This document shows, one piece after another, positions 7,761 to 15,605 of a stretch of DNA of 64,000 nucleotides; positions within the stretch are counted from its first letter, which is position 1, and each line of letters begins with the position of its first letter. Source of the stretch: Methylobacterium sp. (lineage in GTDB: Bacteria > Pseudomonadota > Alphaproteobacteria > Rhizobiales > Beijerinckiaceae). The notes under the pieces are model-generated. The model saw only the letters and a program-made list of their open reading frames with translations. It had not been told where the DNA came from and did not search any database. The stretch covers positions 1 through 64,000 of the forward strand of contig PNLY01000017.1 of NCBI GenBank assembly GCA_013823325.1, given 5' to 3'. Made by a program: the position numbers and the translations under genes.

Positions 7761-8549
7761 ATGCGCGCACTCTACACCGCCGCCACCGGCATGATGGCCC
7801 AGGAACTCAACGTCCAGGTCATCTCGAACAATATCGCGAACGTCCGCACCACCGGCTACAAGCGCCAGCGCATCCATTTCCAGGACCTGCTCTACGAGCA
7901 CATCCGCCGCGCCGGCACGCAGACCTCGGACCAGAACACGCAGGTTCCGGCCGGCACCTTCGTCGGCTCGGGCGTCAAGACCGCCTCGACCGGCCGGGTG
8001 ATGAGCCAGGGCAACCTCAGCCCGACGGAGAAGGAATACGACGTCGCCATCCGCGGCGAGGGCTTCTTCCGCATCCAGATGCCGGACGGGCGCACGGCCT
8101 ATTCGCGCGACGGTTCCTTCGATCTCGACAGCCAGGGCCGGCTGGTCACCCGCGACGGCTATCTCGTCCAGCCGGGCATCACCGTCCCCAACAACGCCAC
8201 CGGCGTGTCGATCAACGCGCAGGGCACGGTCGAGGTCACCTTGCCCGGCCAGACCGCGCCGCAGCAGCTCGGCCAGATCCAGCTCTCGCGCTTCATCAAC
8301 AAGGTCGGCCTCGAATCGATCGGCGACAACCTGTTCGTCGAGACGGCCGGCTCCGGCCCGGCGATCGACGGCCTCGGCGGCGAGGAAGGCTTCGGCACGC
8401 TCCAGCAGAACTATCTGGAAGAAGGCAACGTCCAGGCGGTCACCGAGCTCTCCTCGCTGATCGCGGCGCAGCGCGCCTACGAGATGAACTCGAAGGTGAT
8501 CTCGGCCGCCGACCAGATGATGCAGTCCACCACCCAGATCATGCGCTGA
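7761..8549 (+). CDS. flgG: Flagellar basal-body rod protein FlgG (distal rod)
   Basis: FlgG builds the distal rod that spans the periplasm. The 262-residue protein, exactly the usual length, opens MRALYTAATGMMAQELNVQV and continues ISNNIANVRTTGYKRQRIHF, the FlgG signature; the rod domain and the C-terminal coiled helix (AVTELSSLIAAQRAYEMNSK) are intact. A GGAAGGAG ribosome site precedes the ATG. It is followed 15 bases later by flgA at the preferred start. Confidence 0.97.
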   Translation: MRALYTAATGMMAQELNVQVISNNIANVRTTGYKRQRIHFQDLLYEHIRRAGTQTSDQNTQVPAGTFVGSGVKTASTGRVMSQGNLSPTEKEYDVAIRGEGFFRIQMPDGRTAYSRDGSFDLDSQGRLVTRDGYLVQPGITVPNNATGVSINAQGTVEVTLPGQTAPQQLGQIQLSRFINKVGLESIGDNLFVETAGSGPAIDGLGGEEGFGTLQQNYLEEGNVQAVTELSSLIAAQRAYEMNSKVISAADQMMQSTTQIMR

Positions 8550-8564
8550 CGGAGGATGAGCCAG

Positions 8565-9596
8565 ATGATCCGCTCCACTCTCATCATCGCGGCCCTGGCG
8601 GCGCTGCCCGCCATGGCGCTGGCCCAGGCGCCGGCCCCTGCGGGCGCAACGGCGTCGACGACGGCGCCTGCTGCAACGGCCAAGCTCAGGCTGAAGCCCG
8701 ACCTCACCCTGTCGCGCGACATCGTCGGCTTCGGCGACCTGATCACGGGCCTGTCGCCGCAGGATGCGGCGCTGCCGGCCTTCCGAGCGCCGGCGCTCGG
8801 CGACACCGGCACGATCCAGGTCGCCCGCATCGTCGACGCCGCGGTCAAGCACGGCCTCCTGCGCGACGCCCAGGACCTCGACAGCCAGGGCGTCGCCCAG
8901 GTCGTGGTGACGCGCGCGGCGCGCCGGATCACCGGGCTCGATGTCGAGGCCGCGGTGAAATCGGCCCTGCTCGAGCGCTTCGGCTTCGATGGGCGCGCCT
9001 TCGCGCTGCTGCTCGATGGCGGCGCGCCGTCGGTCGTGGTCGAGCCCGAGCTGACCGGCGACCTCACCGCGCTCGACCTGAACTACGATGCGCGCACCCG
9101 CCGCGTCACCGGCCGCCTGACCATGCCGGGCAGCGCCGCGACCCGTCTCAAGCCGGTGCGCGTTTCCGGCCAGCTGGTCGAGACCGCCGAGGTGGTGGTG
9201 CCGCTGCGCACGATCGCCCGCGGCGAGACGCTTCGTCCCAGCGACGTCACCATCGAGCGCCGCCCCCGCGATGCCCAGTTCAACGACGTGCTCGGCGAGA
9301 TGAAGGCGGCGATCGGCAAGGTCGCCAAGCGGACCCTGGTCGCCGGTTCGGTGCTGCGCAGCGGCGATGTCCAGCGCGAGGAGGTCGTCGGGCGCGGCGA
9401 CATCGTCACAATCGTCTACGAGGCGCGCGGCATCGCGATCAGCCTGCGCGGCCGCGCCAACGAGGCCGGCGCGATCGGCGACAGCATCGCGATCACCAAT
9501 ATCCAGTCGAAGCGCGTGCTGCAGGGAACCGTCACCGGCCCCGGGCGCGTCAATGTCAGCCCGCATGGCGGCGGCCAGATCGCCGCCGCTCGCTGA
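8565..9596 (+). CDS. flgA: Flagellar P-ring chaperone FlgA
   Basis: FlgA is a periplasmic chaperone for P-ring assembly by FlgI. The 343-residue protein has a Sec signal peptide (MIRSTLIIAALAALPAMALA) followed by an Ala/Pro linker and, in the C-terminal half, the SAF-like domain (VVPLRTIARGETLRPSDVTI; GSVLRSGDVQREEVVGRGD). It is longer than enteric FlgA, as is common in alphaproteobacteria. The start is decided by the ribosome site: GGAGG at 8551-8555 abuts an ATG at 8556, too close to use, but lies nine bases from the ATG at 8565, which also gives a cleaner signal peptide. Confidence 0.9.
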   Translation: MIRSTLIIAALAALPAMALAQAPAPAGATASTTAPAATAKLRLKPDLTLSRDIVGFGDLITGLSPQDAALPAFRAPALGDTGTIQVARIVDAAVKHGLLRDAQDLDSQGVAQVVVTRAARRITGLDVEAAVKSALLERFGFDGRAFALLLDGGAPSVVVEPELTGDLTALDLNYDARTRRVTGRLTMPGSAATRLKPVRVSGQLVETAEVVVPLRTIARGETLRPSDVTIERRPRDAQFNDVLGEMKAAIGKVAKRTLVAGSVLRSGDVQREEVVGRGDIVTIVYEARGIAISLRGRANEAGAIGDSIAITNIQSKRVLQGTVTGPGRVNVSPHGGGQIAAAR

Positions 9597-9625
9597 CCCC
9601 ATCGCTCAAGTTGCGGACCGTTCCC

Positions 9626-10366
9626 ATGACCCGGACCAATCCTCTTTCCATCCCCGCCGCGCTTGGCCTCAGCCTGATGCTGGGCGCCTGTGGCGCCGCC
9701 GACCGGCTCGCCAATGTCGGCCAGGCCCCGGCGCTGTCGCCGATCGAGGACCCCACCGCGACGAAGGGCTACAAGCCCGTGCAGATGCCGATGCCGGCGG
9801 TGGAGCACGCCTCCTACGCGCCCAACTCGCTCTGGCGCACCGGCTCGCGCGCCTTCTTCAAGGACCAGCGCGCCCGGCTCGTCGGCGACCTCGTCACCGT
9901 CAAGGTCAAGGTCACCGACAAGGCCCAGCTCGACAACACCACCAAGCGCAGCCGCAAGAACGGCGAGGATCTCGGCGCCGAGAACTTCTTCGGCGCCGAG
10001 ACGAAGTGGAAGAAGAATTCCGATCCCAGCTCGTTCCTGAAGCTGGATTCGGATTCGTCCAGCGAAGGCTCGGGCTCGGTGCGCCGTGCCGAGCAGCTCG
10101 CCACCAATGTCGCCGCCGTGGTCACCCAGACCTTGCCGAACGGCAACCTCGTCATCGAAGGCAAGCAGGAGATCCGGGTCAATTTCGAGGTGCGCGAGCT
10201 GATCGTTGCCGGCGTGATCCGGCCCGAAGACATCGAATCCGACAACACGATCGACTCGACCAAGATCGCCCAGGCCCGCATCGCCTATGGCGGCCGCGGC
10301 CAGATCACCGACGTCCAGCAGCCGCGCTACGGCCAGCAGGTGATGGACATCCTGCTGCCCTTCTGA
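9626..10366 (+). CDS. flgH: Flagellar L-ring lipoprotein FlgH
   Basis: FlgH forms the outer-membrane L-ring of the basal body. With the ATG at 9626 the 246-residue product has a lipoprotein signal with lipobox LGAC (lipidated Cys22), then the FlgH core (SLWRTGSRAFFKDQRARLVG; DLVTVKVKVTDKAQLDNTT) and C-terminal strands (EIRVNFEVRELIVAGVIRPE; GRGQITDVQQPRYGQQVMD). A TTG five codons upstream is in frame but unlikely. It is the last flagellar gene in the window and is followed by a palindromic repeat and a terminator-like hairpin. Confidence 0.95.
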   Translation: MTRTNPLSIPAALGLSLMLGACGAADRLANVGQAPALSPIEDPTATKGYKPVQMPMPAVEHASYAPNSLWRTGSRAFFKDQRARLVGDLVTVKVKVTDKAQLDNTTKRSRKNGEDLGAENFFGAETKWKKNSDPSSFLKLDSDSSSEGSGSVRRAEQLATNVAAVVTQTLPNGNLVIEGKQEIRVNFEVRELIVAGVIRPEDIESDNTIDSTKIAQARIAYGGRGQITDVQQPRYGQQVMDILLPF

Positions 10367-10371
10367 GGCAT

Positions 10372-10404
10372 GTCCCGGAAAAGTGGAAACCGGTTTTCCG
10401 GGAC
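10372..10404. repeat. REP-like intergenic palindrome
   Basis: GTCCCGGAAAA (10372-10382) and TTTTCCGGGAC (10394-10404) are perfect 11-bp arms around an 11-base loop (GTGGAAACCGG). An outer GGCAT/ATGCC pair extends the stem. It begins six bases after the flgH stop. Short palindromes of this kind occur many times in rhizobial-type genomes; only genome-wide counting would prove it here. It lacks a T tract, so it is probably not a terminator. Confidence 0.6.
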
Positions 10405-10561
10405 AGGAGATGCCTGAAAGATAGATCCCGATCCCAAGCTTCCGGCGCGACGGCAACGCTCCCCACGTTCCATGCCTTCGCGCCGGGCCGGCGGTCTCTC
10501 CCGAGCCGCCTTTCCTCCCGGCCGCCCGCCACGCTCCCCAGCTATCCAGGCTGGCGGCCAG

Positions 10562-10596
10562 AAGCCCCGCGCCCTCCCGCGCGGGGCTTTGCTTTC
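10562..10596 (+). terminator. Rho-independent terminator candidate after flgH
   Basis: AAGCCCCGCGC (10562-10572) pairs perfectly with GCGCGGGGCTT (10579-10589) around a 6-base loop and is followed by T-rich TGCTTTCC. It lies between the end of flgH and the convergent class II aldolase-like gene (stop at 10624), so it may stop transcription from the flagellar side. Read on the other strand the T tract is poor. Confidence 0.6.
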
Positions 10597-10623
10597 CGGG
10601 ATTCTGCCTTGTGCCGCCGGTAC

Positions 10624-11310
10624 TCAGCGCTGCGGCGTGGTCAGATACGCCCACATCCGGTCGAGGATGGCGCCCGACCAGGTCGCGCGCTGCGCAACCT
10701 CCGCCTCGCTGAGGATCACCCCGGCCTCAGCGATCCCTGCGGCGCGCGCCTCGAACTCGACGCGTGCCGCGTCCTCCAAATACCAGGTCAGGACGACCGC
10801 CTCTTCAAGGCTCGCGCCGGCGGTGACCGCGCCGTTGCCGCGCATGACGATCGCGCGGGCAGGGCCCATTTGTTCGGCCAGGGCGGCGGCCTGCTCGTCA
10901 TTGCGCAGCAATTGCGGGTCGTCCCAGAGCGGCGGCTGCGGTGCGAAATAGCTGCCGAAGCCGTGCCGTGGTTTTGGCGTGATCCGGGCGGTGCCGAGCG
11001 TCATCACCCTGGGCGGCATCGAGCGCACGACGCCGCCGACCTCCGGCCGCCGCCGATAGATCTCGCGATGGATGCGGACCTCGCCGAGGACGCCGTCGGG
11101 CAGCGGCCCGTCGATCGCCACGACGCTGCAGGCATCCTCGTCCGCGACCAGCCCGAGCGGCTTGGCCGGCGAGACCAGGAAATGGCCCGCGTCGAGACGC
11201 AGGCTGCAATGGCCATAGGCATGGACGAGGCCGTGGCGCGCCAGCGCGCGCCCGGCTTGCCGGACCAGATCCTCCTGAGCGGCGCTCGGCCGCGGCATTG
11301 ACGCGCTCAC
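10624..11310 (-). CDS. Class II aldolase/adducin-like protein lacking the zinc ligands
   Basis: The 228-residue protein has the class II aldolase/adducin fold markers: AYGHCSLRL near residue 32, GEVRIHREIYRRRPEVGG (catalytic-type Glu77), and RGNGAVTAGASLEEAV. Family members normally bind zinc through a His-x-His after the Tyr-rich helix and a third His in an RGHG motif. Here the equivalents are Arg96, Met98 and Asn159 (codons at 11023, 11017 and 10834), so all three zinc ligands are gone while fold residues remain. In aromatic clusters relatives act as carboxymuconate-semialdehyde or dihydroxyphthalate decarboxylases. Ten bases separate it from the upstream dioxygenase, so it is cotranscribed. 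Activity is doubtful or metal-independent. Confidence 0.75.
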   Translation of the reverse strand: MSASMPRPSAAQEDLVRQAGRALARHGLVHAYGHCSLRLDAGHFLVSPAKPLGLVADEDACSVVAIDGPLPDGVLGEVRIHREIYRRRPEVGGVVRSMPPRVMTLGTARITPKPRHGFGSYFAPQPPLWDDPQLLRNDEQAAALAEQMGPARAIVMRGNGAVTAGASLEEAVVLTWYLEDAARVEFEARAAGIAEAGVILSEAEVAQRATWSGAILDRMWAYLTTPQR

Positions 11311-11320
11311 TTGGACGCGC

Positions 11321-12178
11321 TCACTTGTTGAATTCGGTGATGTCGGGCTTGGCGCCCCATTTGCAGAAGCCCTTGGGCTCGAACATGAACTGGCGCTCGC
11401 GCCAGAGCAGCTCGTCGGCGATCTCGCGCACGCCGCTAGAATATTCGAAGACCATGCCCTCCGGCCCCTCGAAATAGAGGAATTTTGCCGAGGAGGTCGG
11501 GTGCCGGCCAGGGCCGAAGACCATGCGCACCTGCCGGTCCTTCAGGAACTGGTGCGAGCGCATGATGTCGTCGCCGGTCTCGACCTGATGGTTGATGTGC
11601 TGGATGCCGGCCTTGGGCGAGGGGAAGAGGGCGATGGTGTGATGGACCTCGTCGATGCGCAGCAGCGGCGCGTCGCCGATCCGGTCCGAGACCTGGGCGT
11701 TGGTGACCTTGGTCCAGAAGGCTTCGTCGCGGGCTAGATCGCTGGAGCACAGGCCGACATGGCTGAAGCCGGTGATCCCGGCATCGCGCGCGCCGTGATA
11801 GCGCCGCCCGCTATAGGCCGGGCGCCAGGCGAGCTCGATCGGATTGCCGGTCGGGTCGCGGAAGGCGATGAAGTCGTGGACCTTGCGCAGCGCGGCCTCG
11901 GAAGCGGTGCCGCGCCGGACGGGATGGCCGAGGCTCTCGAGCTGCGTTGCCGCCTCGTCGAGATGGGATTGCTCCTCCACTTCGAAGCACACGACCTGGT
12001 CGCCCGGGTCGCCCTCGAAATAGCAGAGCGTGTGCTCGCGCGCGTCCGACTTGAAATAGACCGAGCCCTTGGCGCGCTCGGCGACGTCGAGGCCGAGATA
12101 TTCGGTGGCGAAATGGGTCGCGCCTTCGAGATCGCGGGTCCCGAGCCGGACATAGGAGACATCGGCTAGCTTGATCAT
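11321..12178 (-). CDS. Type I extradiol ring-cleavage dioxygenase (VOC fold), apparently active
   Basis: The 285-residue protein has two VOC half-domains (N-terminal LADVSYVRLGTRDLEGATHF; C-terminal GITGFSHVGLCSSDL). By alignment with BphC-type enzymes the iron triad is present as His140, His194 and Glu245 (EGMVFEYSSG), with the active-site pair His179-His180. It should open a catechol-type ring next to one hydroxyl using O2. The ATG at 12178 follows GGAGGGAG; the frame stays open to 12673 but that N-terminal stretch is antisense to the paralogue. Its near-twin lies 40 bases upstream in the operon. The ring substrate is not predictable, but a carboxylated catechol is plausible. Confidence 0.85.
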   Translation of the reverse strand: MIKLADVSYVRLGTRDLEGATHFATEYLGLDVAERAKGSVYFKSDAREHTLCYFEGDPGDQVVCFEVEEQSHLDEAATQLESLGHPVRRGTASEAALRKVHDFIAFRDPTGNPIELAWRPAYSGRRYHGARDAGITGFSHVGLCSSDLARDEAFWTKVTNAQVSDRIGDAPLLRIDEVHHTIALFPSPKAGIQHINHQVETGDDIMRSHQFLKDRQVRMVFGPGRHPTSSAKFLYFEGPEGMVFEYSSGVREIADELLWRERQFMFEPKGFCKWGAKPDITEFNK

Positions 12179-12218
12179 GGTCGCTCCCTCCTGCCGGCGC
12201 GGAGCCGGCGAAGACGCT

Positions 12219-13076
12219 TCACTGGTATTCGGGAATCTGGGTGTCGCTGCCCCAGGCGCAGAAGGATTCGCGCTTGCGCGGGAACTGCCGGGCGCGGCGA
12301 GGGGAGGCGAGCCTCTCGCCCTCGGCGACATAGGAGAAGTTGACGCCGTCGGGGCCGGCGACGCTGACGAACAGCTGCTGCGAGGCAGTGCGCCGGCCCG
12401 GACCATCCATGATGCGCGCCTGTGCGCCACGCAGATAATAGGCGTTCTGCATGACGAGATCGACATCCTCGACGCCGAACTCGACGGCAAGGATGCCCTT
12501 TTCCTGCGAGGGATGCACGGCGATGCGGTGATGCGCCTCGTCGAAGCGGATATAGGCGGCCTCGCCGACCCAGTCGCTGACCTTGCCGCCGAGCAGCTTG
12601 GTCCAGACCTGCTGGTCGGACGCGTCGGGCGCGCCGCGCAGCGCGATCGCTTCAAGCCCGGTGATGCCGGCATCGCGCGGGCCGTGATAGCGCCAGCCGG
12701 ATTCGAGCGGCCGGATCACGAGCTCGATGTCGTAGCCGGCTTCCATGCGGAAGGAGACGAACTGCCGAACCTTCCTGATGGCGCAGGCCTCGGCATCGCC
12801 GCGCGTGGTGGCGAAGCCGGCGCCCTGCAGCACCGTCTCGGCATGAGCCAGCGCGTCGGGATCGCGCAGCTCGAAACCGATCGCCTGGCCGGCATCGAGC
12901 CCGTCGACATAGACCAGCGTGTGGTCGCGGTAGTCGGAGCGGAAATAGGCTGATGTCTCGGTGCGGTCGACGAGCTGCAGGCCGAGGATGCGGCCGGCGA
13001 AATCGGCTGCGCCCTTCAGATCGGCGGTGCCGAGCCGGACATAGCGCAATTGCTCGATGGTGATCGCGTCGCTCAT
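12219..13076 (-). CDS. Extradiol dioxygenase paralogue without iron ligands (pseudoenzyme)
   Basis: This is a same-length (285 aa) paralogue of the product at 11321-12178: shared YVRLGTxDL start, RYHGxRDAGITG hinge, DExHHxIA segment and a common C-terminal FCxWG motif. The three iron ligands of the neighbour are replaced: His140 by Ala143, His194 by Ala197 and Glu245 by Ser248 (codons at 12648, 12486 and 12333), though His182-His183 remain. The frame is intact, so it is not a decaying pseudogene. It may partner the active paralogue as a non-catalytic or regulatory subunit, or bind substrate for another purpose. Its stop overlaps no gene, and the upstream livF ends within it by four bases. Confidence 0.8.
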   Translation of the reverse strand: MSDAITIEQLRYVRLGTADLKGAADFAGRILGLQLVDRTETSAYFRSDYRDHTLVYVDGLDAGQAIGFELRDPDALAHAETVLQGAGFATTRGDAEACAIRKVRQFVSFRMEAGYDIELVIRPLESGWRYHGPRDAGITGLEAIALRGAPDASDQQVWTKLLGGKVSDWVGEAAYIRFDEAHHRIAVHPSQEKGILAVEFGVEDVDLVMQNAYYLRGAQARIMDGPGRRTASQQLFVSVAGPDGVNFSYVAEGERLASPRRARQFPRKRESFCAWGSDTQIPEYQ

Positions 13077-13822
13077 AGCCCGAGATGCTCTTTCTGGAGG
13101 TCCTTGTCGGCCATCAAGACGTCGGACGGCCCGTCGAAGACGACGCGGCCATGGTCGAGGACCAGCGCCCGTTCGGCCAGCTTCAGCGCCATGGCGAGGT
13201 TCTGCTCGGCGATCAGCAAGGTATAGCCCTCGCCGCGCAAGCGCCCGACGGTGCCGATGATGACCTCTTCGATGGCGCGCGGCGAGAGGCCTTCGCTCGG
13301 CTCGTCGAGCACGATCAGGTCGGCCTGCGTCAGCAGAGCGCGCGCGATCGCCAGCAATTGCCGCTCGCCGCCGCTGAGTGCGCCGCTGGAGAAGGAGCGG
13401 CGCTCGGCGAGGCGCGGGAAGTCCTCGTAGATGCGCTCCTTGACCCAGCGCCGGTTCGGCTGCTTGCGCGACCAGAGCGCGGCCATGGTCAGGTTCTCGT
13501 CGACGCTGAGATTGGCGTAGACGCCGCGGCCCTGCGGCACCAGCGCGACGCCGAGCCGGGCGATGCGATGTCCCGGCCAGCCGGCGACCTCCTGCCCCTT
13601 GATCGCGATTCGGCCGGAGATTTGCGGCTCCAGCCCGAACAGGGCCGAGCAGAGCGTGCTCTTGCCGGCGCCGTTGCGGCCGAGCAGCGCCACGGCCTCG
13701 CCCTGCGCCAGCGAGAAGTCGACGCCGTGCAGGACGCGCACCCCGTCATAGCCGGCATCGAGCCCGGCGACCTCGAGATAGGTCGCGGGAGCCGCCTTTT
13801 GTTGTGCCTGAACCGACATCAT
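13073..13822 (-). CDS. livF: Branched-chain-type ABC transporter ATP-binding protein LivF
   Basis: One of two ATPases of a five-component Liv-type importer. The 249-residue protein has Walker A GRNGAGKS (residues 48-55), signature ALSGGERQLL, Walker B LIVLDEPSEGLSPRA and the H-loop region in which AEQN replaces the usual His, as is normal for LivF. Start and stop overlap both neighbours by four bases (livG upstream, the dioxygenase paralogue downstream), so transport and ring-cleavage genes are translationally coupled. That coupling suggests the importer carries the aromatic substrate or a precursor rather than leucine. Confidence 0.93.
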   Translation of the reverse strand: MMSVQAQQKAAPATYLEVAGLDAGYDGVRVLHGVDFSLAQGEAVALLGRNGAGKSTLCSALFGLEPQISGRIAIKGQEVAGWPGHRIARLGVALVPQGRGVYANLSVDENLTMAALWSRKQPNRRWVKERIYEDFPRLAERRSFSSGALSGGERQLLAIARALLTQADLIVLDEPSEGLSPRAIEEVIIGTVGRLRGEGYTLLIAEQNLAMALKLAERALVLDHGRVVFDGPSDVLMADKDLQKEHLGL

Positions 13823-14589
13823 GCGGCCTCCCCGAGTGAGGCGCCGAGATAGGCGGCCTGGGCGCCCTCATGCGCCTTGATCGCGTCCGGCGTGTCGCAG
13901 GCGATCAACCGGCCGAGATCGAGCACGGCGACGCGGTCGCAGACGCCGAAGACGATATCGAGATCATGCGCGATCAGAATGGTCGAGAGGTCCTCGCCGA
14001 GCGTGCGGACGACCTCGATCAGGTGCTCGCCCTCGGCGCGCGACAGGCCGGCGGTGGGCTCGTCGAGCAGGAGCACGCGCGGGCGCATCGCCAGCGAGAC
14101 CAACACGTCGACGATGCGCTGCTCGCCATAGGACAGGCCTGCGACCGGCAGTTCGGCGCGCTCGCGCAACTGGGCGCGGGTCAGCAATTCATCGGCAGCT
14201 TCGTCCGCCGCACTGACCGCCTTGCGGCTGCCGAACCAGCCATAGCCTTCGCCGCTCCGGGATCGTGCCGCCAGAGCGAGGTTCTCGCGCACGCTGAGTT
14301 CGGGAAAGGCCATGCTCTTCTGGAAGGTGCGCACCAGCCCGGCGCGGACGCGCATGTCCGGCTTTGCCCTGGTGATGTCCTCGCCGGCGAAGGCGACCCG
14401 GCCATGGTCCGGGATCAGGAAGCCGGTGACGATGTTGAACAGGGTCGTCTTGCCGGCGCCGTTGGGGCCGATCAGGCCGAGGCATTCGCCCTGGCCGAGC
14501 GTGACCGAGACATCGCTCAGCACCTTCAGCCCGCCGAAGGACTTGGCGACGCCCTCGATCGCGAGGGCGGGAATGGCGTTCGCGCTCAT
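13819..14589 (-). CDS. livG: Branched-chain-type ABC transporter ATP-binding protein LivG
   Basis: The second ATPase of the importer, 256 residues from the ATG at 14589. Walker A is GPNGAGKT (residues 41-48), the signature is LSYGEQRIVDVL, Walker B is VLLLDEPTAGL and the switch His follows in LIAHDLD. The longer open frame to 14829 is antisense to livM and has no homology. It overlaps livM and livF by four bases each. LivG proteins bind the membrane permeases LivH/LivM and hydrolyse ATP to drive uptake. Confidence 0.93.
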   Translation of the reverse strand: MSANAIPALAIEGVAKSFGGLKVLSDVSVTLGQGECLGLIGPNGAGKTTLFNIVTGFLIPDHGRVAFAGEDITRAKPDMRVRAGLVRTFQKSMAFPELSVRENLALAARSRSGEGYGWFGSRKAVSAADEAADELLTRAQLRERAELPVAGLSYGEQRIVDVLVSLAMRPRVLLLDEPTAGLSRAEGEHLIEVVRTLGEDLSTILIAHDLDIVFGVCDRVAVLDLGRLIACDTPDAIKAHEGAQAAYLGASLGEAA

Positions 14590-15605
14590 GAGCGGCCCTC
14601 CGCATCCTTGCGCCGTCCGAAGGCGGCCTTCAGCCCGGCGACGACGCCCTTCGGCATGATCATCACGGTCAGCACGAAGACGAGGCCGACGACCAGTTGC
14701 CAGCGATCGGTATAGGACGAGACATAGGTCTGGATGCCCAGATAGATCGCCGAGCCGATGAAGGCGCCGTAGAGCGAGCCGACGCCGCCGATCACCAGCA
14801 TGATGATCATCATCGCCGACATCGTCCAATGCACGGCATTGGGGCCGACATACTGGTTGACGAAGGGGTAGAGCGAGCCGGCCGCGCCGGCGATGGCGCC
14901 GGAGGCGAGGAGCGCCATCAGGCGGATGCGCGGGATCGAATAGCCGAGTGCGCTCATCCGGAGCTGCCGCTCGCGGGTGCCGAGCAGGGCCCGGCCGATC
15001 GGCGCGGTGACGAAGGAGCGGGCGGCGAGATAGGCGGCGAGCGCGAGAACCAGCGCGGCGAGATAGAGCGCGACGCCGTTGTTGAGCGGGATGGTGGCGA
15101 AGCCGGTGTGCAGGGTCAGCACCGGGAAGCCGCGCAGCCCGTCGGCGCCGCCGGTGACCTCGCGCCAGTGGAACACCACCTCCCAGACGATCTGGCCGAC
15201 GATCAGGCTGAGGATCAGGAAGAACAGCGCGATGGTGCGCATGACCACGACGCCCATCAGCAGCGCCGCCGCCATGCCGGTGGCGATGCCGACGGCGAGC
15301 ATCACGACGATGTCGGCACCGAGCGTCTGCGCGGCGATCGCCGCGGCATAGGCCGCGCCGCCGAAGAAAACGGCATGGCCGAGCGAGACCAGCCCGCCGA
15401 AGCCGACCAGGAGATCGAGGCTGAGCACGGCGGTGCCGATGATCAGGATCTCGGCGAGGAAGCGCAGCTGATAGTCGCCCGCGAACAGCAGGGGGACGGC
15501 GGCGGCGAGGGCGAGCAGCGCGACCTGCGCGGCCACTGGCAGGCTGCGCCGTTCACTGGCGGGGGACGCCTGCACGCGGCCGGTCCCGTCGGCGATCGAG
15601 CTCAT
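14586..15605 (-). CDS. livM: Branched-chain-type ABC transporter permease LivM
   Basis: A 339-residue integral membrane protein with about nine hydrophobic segments and the BPD_transp_2 signature (LDLLVGFGGLVSLGHAVFFG; VNQYVGPNAVHWTMSAMMII; GGVGSLYGAFIGSA). An extra N-terminal tail of about 25 residues precedes the first membrane segment. It overlaps livG and livH by four bases. Together with LivH it forms the pore of the importer assigned to the aromatic module. Confidence 0.93.
   Translation of the reverse strand: MSSIADGTGRVQASPASERRSLPVAAQVALLALAAAVPLLFAGDYQLRFLAEILIIGTAVLSLDLLVGFGGLVSLGHAVFFGGAAYAAAIAAQTLGADIVVMLAVGIATGMAAALLMGVVVMRTIALFFLILSLIVGQIVWEVVFHWREVTGGADGLRGFPVLTLHTGFATIPLNNGVALYLAALVLALAAYLAARSFVTAPIGRALLGTRERQLRMSALGYSIPRIRLMALLASGAIAGAAGSLYPFVNQYVGPNAVHWTMSAMMIIMLVIGGVGSLYGAFIGSAIYLGIQTYVSSYTDRWQLVVGLVFVLTVMIMPKGVVAGLKAAFGRRKDAEGRS

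Noticed and set aside
7713..9602. 629-codon open frame on the minus strand across flgG and flgA
   Set aside because: Antisense to flgG and flgA; composition is that of a reverse-frame shadow, with no ribosome site and no known motif.
11321..12673. 450-residue version of the first dioxygenase
   Set aside because: The extra N-terminal 165 residues are a shadow of the paralogue in another frame. ATG 12178 has a strong ribosome site and gives the same start as the paralogue.
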